A stretch of DNA of 39,018 nucleotides, from the NCBI RefSeq assembly GCF_022829605.1, contig NZ_JAKSYD010000047.1, positions 1 through 39,018 of the forward strand, read 5' to 3'. Shown in pieces: positions 33,061 to 39,018 of the stretch (positions within the stretch are counted from its first letter, which is position 1; every line of letters begins with the position of its first letter). Below the pieces are notes generated by a model. The model worked only from the letters and a program-made list of their open reading frames with translations. It was not told where the DNA came from and did not search any database. This DNA comes from Methylobacterium sp. E-065 (GTDB lineage Bacteria > Pseudomonadota > Alphaproteobacteria > Rhizobiales > Beijerinckiaceae). Both the position numbers and the translations under genes were made by a program.

Positions 33061-34935
33061 TCAACCCGAAGACAAGCTTTTGCCAAGCGGGACGTTCGCC
33101 TCAGCAGCGCCCGATAGAACATGATGGAGCAGCGCGGACCGCACCTTGGCTTGGCTTCCCGGGATTGTCCGGACCAACACCGCAAGCCGAATAGACACTT
33201 CCGATAAAGCCGTCGCCCCCAGGAACCTCGGGGTCCCTATGAGCAGGGTACTGAGCATCTCGTCGGCTTCGACTGCTGCAATCGCCGCCTCGATCACCGC
33301 GACGGCGGCGTCGTAGGACACGCCGTGCGGCACGTAGATAGGCACTTCCAGTCCCGCCCAGTCGCGGGAGAAGTTCGTGACAGCCTTGAGCTCGCCGAAT
33401 GCGACCGTATGCAGATGCCCGTTGTCGTCGCGCAAACGTACGGAGCGCAACGAGAACGCCTCCACCTGACCCTGCAGGCTGCCACTCTCGATAATCTCAC
33501 CGACCCGGAAGGCATCGTCCAGCAACAGGAAGAAACCGGCGATGATGTCCCGCACCAGCGCTTGCGCACCGAAGCCGATCGTCAGGCCGACTACGCCCGC
33601 ACCCGCCAGCAGGGGCCCGATCCGCAGGCCGAACGTGGATGCTACGCTCAGGCCGGCCGTGACGACGAGCGTGACGAGCACGACTGTGCGCAGAGCGGGC
33701 AGGACCGTGGCGAGACGGTCCGCGCGCGGTTCGCTTCCGATGCGGGCAAGGCCGCGATCAATCAGGGTACGGGCGACCTGCCAAGCCAGGTCGGTTCCGA
33801 GGAGGATCAGCAGGGCGGACACGATCTCCGTCGTCAGCGGCAGTCCGATTCCATCGTCCGTTCCAAGCGGGCCTTCGACGAGCAGCAGAAGGGCCGCGAT
33901 CAGCGCGACGTTGCGGGTCGCGCGCGAGACAATACGTTCCTCGCGCGTCAGAGCACCGGTGCGGTTTGGCCCGAACACGATGGTTCGCGCGATATCGCCC
34001 AGGGCCAGCGACAGGACCGGCGCCAATCCAAGCACCAGCACCGCCCAAGCGGCGGTCGACAGATCGGCTTGAGCCAGCAACCACGACGCTCCCGGCACGA
34101 GCCCGAGGGCAACCGCGGCCGGGCGCGGAGACCGTTGGTCGGTGGAGCGCAGGGACAGCACCACGGCACCGACGACGATCGGAGCTAGGATCACCAAGAC
34201 GAGCATCGTTACGCTGGTGACTGCATCCGCCACCTTTTGATCCGCCCCTCCCAATCGCAGCAGTGTCGACAGGAGGAACCCAGCCGCCGCCGCGAGAGCA
34301 AGAACCGTGACCCCGTGCTGGGCTCGCCAAGCTGCGATCGTAGGCAGCCCGACTAGACGCAGCCGCGAGCCTCCCGGAGCGAACAGGAAGCGGCTAAAGA
34401 CGCGCGCACTCCGGACGGCGACAATGGCAAGGAGTGCATCGAGAGCCATGACGCCCGCCACCCCCGGCGGGGCCGCGATGAGGTAGGTGAGGCAGGCCCC
34501 GGTCGCGAAGCTGAAGACGAGGCCCTGAGCGAACAGGAGACGCTGTGCCTGCGCCCCAAACCTCTGTCGGGCCGTTGCAAGGGGACTGTCGACGATCCGC
34601 TGCATCCAAGTCGCGGCCCAACGCCAGAACAGCCGTTCCGCAAGCCAGGCTCCGAACCAGAGTAGAAGCAGTCGGATGACGAGCGCGGAGAGCGTCGTTC
34701 GGTCGTCGGCAAGGAGCCTGGTAGCTGCCACTCCCGTTGCATCCGGGACACTGGGCGCCGTCGCTGCCAACTCCCTCGCCCGTTCACGAACGGCACGAAG
34801 GTGCTGGTCGACATCGCGGCCAAGACTGAGATTGCTCGGCCCGACTGCGGGGGTCTGCGCCCAAACTGCGGTTGTGGAGGTCGAAAGGGCGACAACAACC
34901 AAAAGGGATCGGAGGTGGGATCTCACCACGGCCAA
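33061..34935 (-). CDS. MscS-family mechanosensitive ion channel
   Basis: The reading frame begins at TTG 34935, with GTG codons 2-3 codons later; the exact start is uncertain because no strong ribosome site is seen. The product of about 624 residues has a signal-like N-terminus (LLVVVALSTSTTAVWAQ), about ten membrane segments and a C-terminal MscS core. The pore helix and beta domain are seen as GAGVVGLTIGFGAQALVRDI, FFLLLDDAFRVGEIIES and VEAFSLRSVRLRDDNG. The length and extra helices resemble YbiO/MscM-type channels. They open under membrane tension to release solutes after osmotic downshock. It is a single gene. Confidence 0.9.
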   Translation of the reverse strand: MAVVRSHLRSLLVVVALSTSTTAVWAQTPAVGPSNLSLGRDVDQHLRAVRERARELAATAPSVPDATGVAATRLLADDRTTLSALVIRLLLLWFGAWLAERLFWRWAATWMQRIVDSPLATARQRFGAQAQRLLFAQGLVFSFATGACLTYLIAAPPGVAGVMALDALLAIVAVRSARVFSRFLFAPGGSRLRLVGLPTIAAWRAQHGVTVLALAAAAGFLLSTLLRLGGADQKVADAVTSVTMLVLVILAPIVVGAVVLSLRSTDQRSPRPAAVALGLVPGASWLLAQADLSTAAWAVLVLGLAPVLSLALGDIARTIVFGPNRTGALTREERIVSRATRNVALIAALLLLVEGPLGTDDGIGLPLTTEIVSALLILLGTDLAWQVARTLIDRGLARIGSEPRADRLATVLPALRTVVLVTLVVTAGLSVASTFGLRIGPLLAGAGVVGLTIGFGAQALVRDIIAGFFLLLDDAFRVGEIIESGSLQGQVEAFSLRSVRLRDDNGHLHTVAFGELKAVTNFSRDWAGLEVPIYVPHGVSYDAAVAVIEAAIAAVEADEMLSTLLIGTPRFLGATALSEVSIRLAVLVRTIPGSQAKVRSALLHHVLSGAAEANVPLGKSLSSG

Positions 34936-35051
34936 CGCACACGCATGGACTTCAGACCTGCTCCATGCCGCAGGATGGTTCGGACGTCACCTTTCCGGAT
35001 CAGCACGCAGCCGCTCCTACACGAGCTTGGCTATTATGCCATCGGATCGGC

Positions 35052-35510
35052 CTAGATCGTGACCTCAGCGCCACCTGGATCGGCGCGGAAAGTCCAGGCG
35101 CCGCCGCTTCTGAAGGTTGAAGCCGTCCCGAACGTATCCTCCATGAACTGCATGTGCGTGACCTTACCTTCTGCCAACCTCGCAAAGATGGCGACCGGCG
35201 AGGTCAGCGTCTGGTCCATGACACGCGAGCGGAAGGTGCAGCTCACGAACACGGCGACCCGCTCATCGGAACCGAAGGCCTCCAGCACGTCGAAGGCCAG
35301 GATTTCCCAATGCCGATTGACGTTCACGAACGTCTCCACGATGGACTGCGCGCCGGTATGCGATCCGCACCAGGGCATGATCTGCTTCAAGTCGGGATTG
35401 TCGTAGTTCAACGACACGTAGGTGGCGTCGGGCGCCACCAACTCGGCGACCGTCGACGGATTGGCAGCATCTGCCAGGAGGGCCAGGACCGTTTCGACCG
35501 GTGTGCGCAT
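35052..35510 (-). CDS. NTF2-like/SnoaL-fold protein
   Basis: The ATG at 35510 follows GAGGG and gives 152 residues without a signal peptide. PVETVLALLADAANPSTVAEL, APDATYVSLNY and GAQSIVETFVNVNRHWEI are typical of the SnoaL-like/ketosteroid-isomerase fold, including the loop WCGSHTGA. Such proteins are often hydratases, isomerases or ligand-binding proteins. It is the last gene of the minus-strand redox cluster, 79 bases after the quinone oxidoreductase gene. Catalytic role cannot be assigned. Confidence 0.8.
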   Translation of the reverse strand: MRTPVETVLALLADAANPSTVAELVAPDATYVSLNYDNPDLKQIMPWCGSHTGAQSIVETFVNVNRHWEILAFDVLEAFGSDERVAVFVSCTFRSRVMDQTLTSPVAIFARLAEGKVTHMQFMEDTFGTASTFRSGGAWTFRADPGGAEVTI

Positions 35511-35589
35511 CGTGTCTTACCCTCGTTGCTGCCGCGGAACGCGCCCGATGATCCGTGGCGGTCGGTGAGGCGAAAGGGATCGTGCCCTG

Positions 35590-36567
35590 TCAGGGCAGGA
35601 CGACGATCTTCCCGCCGGCGCTGTTCTCCTCCATGGCGTGATGCGCCTCGGCGATCTCATCGAGCTTGAAGGTGCGGCCGACCTGCACGCGCAGGCTGCC
35701 CGCCGCGACCTGTTCCACGAGTTCCTGGAGTGGCGTGCGCATGAAGTCCGTGACGCCGCCATCGTAGGTTGTCAGGCACACCGCGCTCGGGATCACGTCC
35801 ATCGGGCTGAAGTCCGGCAATGACCATCGGTCGCCGACCATCCCGGTCATGCAGACGATACCGCCGGGCTTGGCGCAGCGAAGCGAGTCCTCCAGCGTCG
35901 TCGCGCCGACCAGTTCGAGCACCTTGTCGACGCCGCCTGGGCAAACCTCAGAGACCTGCGCGGCTATCGCGCCGGTATCGACGAAGATCTGATCGGCGCC
36001 GTTGTCTCGGAGCATCTGCGCGCGATCGGCGCGGCGAGAGGTGGCCGCGACGTGGACGCCGTGCGCCTTGGCGATGGCCGCTGCGGCAAGTCCGACCGAA
36101 GTCGTGCCACCGCGGATGAGCAAGCGCTCACCGGGCTGGAGCCGCAAGGCGGTGAACAGCGAGCCCCAGGCGGTCTGTAGCATCTCCGGCAACGCGCCCA
36201 AGACCTCCCAGGACAGGTCGGTGCTCAAGGCCTGCACCTGCCCGGCCGGGACGCGGACGTATTCGGCATAACTGCCGTCGAACTTGCGACCCATGCCACC
36301 CATTGCCGTCGCGACCGTGTCGCCCACCGTGAAGGTGCCTTCGGGCGCGGCCACCACGGTGCCGACGGCCTCGATGCCGAGCACGCGCGGGAAAGCGACG
36401 CCCGGTGACTGGCCGCGGCGGGTGAACAGCTCCGAGCGGTTCAGGCCGAAGGCGCCCACCCGGATCAACACCTCGCCCGCGTGGGGCTCGGGCTTCGCTA
36501 CCGTCTCGACCTTCAACACTTCCGGCCCGCCGGCCTCGCGGATGACCGCGGCTCTCATCGTTGCCAT
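35590..36567 (-). CDS. Zinc-free quinone oxidoreductase-like MDR enzyme
   Basis: The ATG at 36567 follows CAGGAG by 7 bases and gives 325 residues; the longer frame enters the upstream gene. The GroES-like domain starts [18 protein letters not shown], and the NADPH-binding Rossmann loop is [20 protein letters not shown] near residue 145. No structural-zinc cysteine cluster is present, placing it with QOR-type medium-chain reductases that reduce quinones or enones with NADPH. It sits inside a minus-strand cluster of NTF2-fold and DoxX genes, a setting typical of electrophile or redox stress loci. Confidence 0.92.
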   Translation of the reverse strand: MATMRAAVIREAGGPEVLKVETVAKPEPHAGEVLIRVGAFGLNRSELFTRRGQSPGVAFPRVLGIEAVGTVVAAPEGTFTVGDTVATAMGGMGRKFDGSYAEYVRVPAGQVQALSTDLSWEVLGALPEMLQTAWGSLFTALRLQPGERLLIRGGTTSVGLAAAAIAKAHGVHVAATSRRADRAQMLRDNGADQIFVDTGAIAAQVSEVCPGGVDKVLELVGATTLEDSLRCAKPGGIVCMTGMVGDRWSLPDFSPMDVIPSAVCLTTYDGGVTDFMRTPLQELVEQVAAGSLRVQVGRTFKLDEIAEAHHAMEENSAGGKIVVLP

Positions 36568-36604
36568 CGTCGTACTCCTGAGACGCACGTGTAGCGGACG
36601 CCGT

Positions 36605-37126
36605 TCAACCTTCGCCCTGCAAGAGGTTGGTGTTGAAGACGTACAGGGTGATCTTCCAGGCGCCATCGATCCTGCGCAGTACGAAGCACTCACGGTTCAG
36701 GTCGACGACCTGCTTGCCGTCTTCCAGCACCGTCGCTCCCTTGTGGTGGTAAGTCCGCACGACGGCTGTCTCGCCCTGGTCGTCGATGCCGGCGTAGCCG
36801 AACGTGGTCGTGAACCGGGCGACCCGGAACAGGGCCGCGTAGGCATCCCGCTTCTCCTGGAGCGTGGCGAAGGTGGGTTTGTCGTTCCACTCCGTGACGC
36901 CGTCGGGTGCGAACAGGTTCAAGATGCCGTCAGTGTCGCCGGCATTGAGGAACGTTTCATAGCGGTGGACCACGTCGTAGGCGACACGCTGCCCTGCCGC
37001 GACCGTCGGCTCGGCTGAAAACACGAAGGGCTCCCCGCTCTGATCCGCCGCATTGACCGATACGAGGGGAGTGCCGACGAGCGTCGCGGCAAGGAAGAGG
37101 ATGCGCACGCACAAATGGACCGGCAT
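36605..37126 (-). CDS. Secreted NTF2-like (SnoaL-type) protein
   Basis: The 173-residue protein has a Sec signal peptide ([21 protein letters not shown]). The rest fits the DUF4440/SnoaL cone fold: [50 protein letters not shown]. It starts 4 bases after the doxX stop, so the two are co-translated. The product is expected in the periplasm. Function of this subfamily is unknown. Confidence 0.85.
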   Translation of the reverse strand: MPVHLCVRILFLAATLVGTPLVSVNAADQSGEPFVFSAEPTVAAGQRVAYDVVHRYETFLNAGDTDGILNLFAPDGVTEWNDKPTFATLQEKRDAYAALFRVARFTTTFGYAGIDDQGETAVVRTYHHKGATVLEDGKQVVDLNRECFVLRRIDGAWKITLYVFNTNLLQGEG

Positions 37127-37130
37127 GCCT

Positions 37131-37490
37131 TCATACCTCCGTTCGGATGAGGGCGCGGCGTGCGTCGAGGCTGAACCCGGTCGCGCCGGCGCGGGCGAGC
37201 AGCAGAAAGCCGCCGGCCATGGTGAGGTTCTTCAGGAAGTTGATCAGCTGGTTCTGGTCGGCGAAAGCAGTATGGAATATCGCCGCCGTGAGTAGGCACC
37301 ACCCTGCCAGGCACAAGCCGAGCGGCCGGGTCCAGAGGCCGAGCAGGAGCAGCACGCCTGCGCCGATCTCGAAGGCGGCGGCCGGCCAGACCAGCATGGC
37401 AGGGACGCCATAGGCGGTCATGTAGCCCTGAGTGGCGGCAACGGCGGTGAGCTTGCCGATGCCGGACACCAGGAACAGGGCCACCATCAA
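37131..37490 (-). CDS. DoxX-family membrane protein, possibly shortened at the N-terminus
   Basis: About 119 residues with four membrane segments (MVALFLVSGIGKLTAV, PAMLVWPAAAFEIGAGVLLLLG, LGLCLAGWCLLTAAIF, LTMAGGFLLLARAGA), the DoxX pattern. The frame starts at TTG 37490 or ATG 37487, right at the first membrane segment, whereas relatives usually have 10-15 residues more. Upstream in frame the sequence SAFPRWVDVPARAL is plausible N-terminal protein, but a TAG at 37530-37532 separates it from MSRSNRAM beginning at ATG 37556. So the gene may have lost its normal start. DoxX proteins are linked to quinone and redox metabolism. Confidence 0.8.
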   Translation of the reverse strand: MMVALFLVSGIGKLTAVAATQGYMTAYGVPAMLVWPAAAFEIGAGVLLLLGLWTRPLGLCLAGWCLLTAAIFHTAFADQNQLINFLKNLTMAGGFLLLARAGATGFSLDARRALIRTEV

Positions 37491-37613
37491 AGCCCTGGCT
37501 GGTACGTCGACCCATCTCGGGAAGGCGGACTACATCGCACGATTGCTCCTGCTCATGTCGCGTACGCCATCCCGTGATCTGCCGATGGCCATAGGCATCA
37601 TCACGATGCGGCT

Positions 37614-37811
37614 TCAGGCGGCCTTCACCGCGAGGGAACGCACTACGAGCGATTCAACCTGCCGGACTACCTTCTCGGCCGCGTCGGCTGAGCCAGCGTA
37701 GCTGAACACCACGTCGACGCCGTTCTCGGCCAGCAAAAGGACGATTGCCGCGCCGATGCCCCGGGAACCACCGGTGACGAGCGCAACCTTCCCGGAAAGC
37801 TTGCCGGTCAT
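37614..37811 (-). pseudogene. Truncated short-chain dehydrogenase/reductase
   Basis: The ATG at 37811 (AGGA upstream) starts a classical SDR: GKVALVTGGSRGIGAAIVLL carries the TGxxxGxG cofactor loop, followed by VDVVFSYAGSADAAEKV. After 65 residues the frame closes at TGA (LAVKAA*), where relatives continue for about 180 residues with the NNAG motif and the Tyr-x-x-x-Lys catalytic pair. Neither occurs in the remaining 57 bases before the possible doxX leader start at 37556, so the C-terminal part is deleted. The remnant cannot be an active enzyme. Confidence 0.8.
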
Positions 37812-37904
37812 GCTGATCAATCCTGAATAGCCGAATTGGGGGACGGCTTCGGCGCTCACGACAACCGGGACCGACCCGTCCAATGCCCCGAGTCCGTTGG
37901 GTTG

Positions 37905-38414
37905 CTATGGCGCGGGAGGATCGGTCGGCGAGAAGCTGTAGCGGGCGATCCGCCAGCGTCCGTCGTTGCCTTTTTGCAGGATGAAGAGCTCCTGGTTCGC
38001 TTCGCGGGTCGTCTTTCCGGTGGAATGGTGGAGCGTCGACCCGGCCGAGTTCGTGCGCACGAACGCCCAGGTCGGGGCCATTGAGACGACCTCGACGATG
38101 TCGAACCTCACGTCGAACTTTAGCTCCTTAAACACCGCGTCGTAGGCCTGACGTACCGCCGCCTGTCCAACGAAGGAGGGCGTGTAAGGTGCCATGAAGA
38201 TGCCGTCGGGTGTGTAGAGCGGCAGCACGTCGGCAGTCTGACCGCCATTTAAGGCGGAGTTATACGACGACAGCGCGGCGCGGATTGCGGCCTCGTCACT
38301 GGTGTCCTTAGCTACGGTCGTCGATGGACCGCCGAACGACTGCGCTATGCTGGCTTGAAACGGGATCATGGCAAAAGCAGCAAGGAAACAGGCTGCAGTC
38401 ATACGAACCCTCAT
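37905..38414 (-). CDS. Secreted NTF2-like (SnoaL/DUF4440) protein
   Basis: The ATG at 38414 with CGGAG 8 bases upstream gives 169 residues. A signal peptide (TAACFLAAFAMIPFQASIAQS) precedes an NTF2-fold domain: DEAAIRAALSSYNSALNGG, VLPLYTPDGIFMAPYTPSF, QELFILQKGNDGRWRIARYSF. It is the first gene of the minus-strand cluster, divergent from the LysR gene over 105 bases that contain candidate LysR sites. It is the third protein of this fold in the cluster; the three are not near-identical, so a recent local duplication is unlikely. Biochemical role unknown. Confidence 0.85.
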   Translation of the reverse strand: MRVRMTAACFLAAFAMIPFQASIAQSFGGPSTTVAKDTSDEAAIRAALSSYNSALNGGQTADVLPLYTPDGIFMAPYTPSFVGQAAVRQAYDAVFKELKFDVRFDIVEVVSMAPTWAFVRTNSAGSTLHHSTGKTTREANQELFILQKGNDGRWRIARYSFSPTDPPAP

Positions 38415-38488
38415 TCACGATACTCCGGCGTCTGCTTAGGATGCTCCATGAGTATGTGATATCGCATTACCCCATAAGCCGTTCATTT

Positions 38489-38514
38489 TGGGATGGCCTA
38501 TCCCACATATGGGA
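38489..38514. promoter_or_regulatory. Candidate LysR-type operator with three half-sites
   Basis: TGGGAT at 38489-38494 and ATCCCA at 38500-38505 form a perfect inverted repeat with a 5-base spacer and a T-N11-A-like layout. The second arm forms another dyad with TGGGA at 38510-38514 (TCCCA-CATA-TGGGA). The array lies just upstream of the LysR start and between the divergent genes, as expected for autoregulation. Confidence 0.65.
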
Positions 38515-38519
38515 CAATG

Positions 38520-38896
38520 ATGCTTGACCTGAATGCGCTCTTCATCTTCGCCAAGGTCGTTGAAGCTAACAGTTTCGCGATGGCCGCTCGTTTGCTGCGC
38601 ATTCCGACTTCGACCGTCAGTCGGCGCATCGCCGAACTAGAGAGCCAACTCGGCGTTCGCCTCTTGGAGCGCTCGACACGGAGCCTGCGCCTGACCGACG
38701 TTGGGTCAGTTGTATTGGAGCAGGCGCGACGAAGCATTGAGATCAGCGATGGGGTGCTAGGCCTCGTCTCGAACCGGATGACCGACGTATCGGGTGTCTT
38801 GCGCATCGCGTCGCTGCCGAGCATCTCCGACACGCTCGTGGCTCCGCTGGTGGGCGCGTTCCAGGCGGCCTATCCAAACGTGCAGGTCCAGGTGAT
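38520..38896 (+). pseudogene. LysR-family regulator, truncated by inserted sequence
   Basis: ATG 38520 (or the adjacent ATG 38517) starts MLDLNALFIFAKVVEANSFA, then the helix-turn-helix AARLLRIPTSTVSRRIAELE and LGVRLLERSTRSLRLTDVG. The start of the ligand-binding domain follows (GVLRIASLPSISDTLVAPLV, AAYPNVQVQVI). After Ile, about codon 126, the family sequence stops and a foreign tail GPHRVVQG ends at TAA 38922-38924. The normal protein would be about 300 residues. DNA binding might persist, but ligand response and oligomerisation would be lost. It is the natural regulator of the divergent NTF2/QOR/DoxX cluster. Confidence 0.82.
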
Positions 38897-39018
38897 CGGC
38901 CCCCACAGGGTGGTCCAAGGTTAAAGTTAGTGCGCAGTAGGCCGCTCCACCACGGTTAGCTTGGCCGGCGGAGCTGGTCGGGCGAGCGCAGCCGGCCAAG
39001 CGGTGAAGGCTGGCATGA
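38893..39018. mobile_element. Probable insertion-sequence end (possibly IS3 family), runs off the window
   Basis: The LysR coding sequence gives way abruptly at TGATCGGCCCCC to non-coding DNA that ends ATGA at the window edge, preceded by GTGAAGGCTGGC. A TG...CCCCC terminus and a start codon about 120 bases inside fit an IS3-like element, but no transposase sequence or second end is visible. The family guess is from memory of such termini. Confidence 0.45.

Noticed and set aside
35052..38414. Three NTF2-fold genes as a tandem repeat array
   Set aside because: The three proteins share only the fold; two have signal peptides and one does not, and their sequences differ too much for recent duplication.

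Overview
The window is GC-rich DNA. Its gene content points to an alphaproteobacterium of the Methylobacterium type: a MucR/Ros regulator, an acyl-homoserine-lactone (AHL) LuxI/LuxR pair, a DUF2231 protein beside a PQQ-type sugar dehydrogenase, a sulfite dehydrogenase and short dispersed intergenic repeats. The genus is an inference from gene content, not from a marker gene. I found no rRNA, tRNA or CRISPR array.

Layout. (1) 1-7760, plus strand: a six-gene catabolic operon. It holds an FAD/Fe-S 2-hydroxyacid dehydrogenase (cut by the window edge), a DUF1932 dehydrogenase, an RraA-type aldolase, an MFS carboxylate importer, an SMP-30 lactonase and a Tat-exported amidohydrolase/lactonase. (2) 8143-9899, minus: DUF2231 membrane protein and a PQQ-type (sorbosone-like) dehydrogenase with an in-frame TAA. 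(3) 10162-16966: an RND efflux permease and adaptor, divergent from a response regulator and a sensor kinase; the kinase has an in-frame TAG. (4) 16950-18533, minus: SorA/SoxC-type sulfite dehydrogenase and its cytochrome c. (5) 19220-20862, plus: Gly/Ser-rich protein and a glutathionylspermidine-synthase-like ATP-grasp enzyme. (6) 20879-23518: quorum-sensing island with luxR and a 75-aa ORF on the minus strand, luxI and a 67-aa ORF on the plus strand, a perfect palindrome between luxR and luxI, a strong hairpin, then a MucR homologue lacking its zinc cysteines. (7) 24332-26186: divergent LysR / NmrA-type oxidoreductase. (8) 26412-32739: RpiR/SIS regulator divergent from an operon of a COG4280-like membrane protein, a 70-aa membrane protein and an MdtA/MdtB-like RND pump, with an array of TGTAGC half-sites between. 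(9) 33061-34935, minus: MscS-type channel. (10) 35052-38924: a redox/NTF2-fold cluster (two NTF2 proteins, quinone oxidoreductase, DoxX, truncated SDR, third NTF2) divergent from a LysR gene that is cut off near 38896 by what looks like an insertion-sequence end running off the window.

The window is modular. Two-to-six-gene units, most with their own regulator, are separated by diverged intergenic repeats. It also shows unusual decay for intact-looking DNA: an in-frame TAA in the dehydrogenase, an in-frame TAG in the sensor kinase, a possible TAG near the start of doxX, an SDR truncated to 65 residues and an interrupted LysR. The most promising points for new biology are the quorum-sensing island with its two unrecognised small proteins, the cysteine-less MucR and the RpiR/COG4280/RND unit with its operator array.
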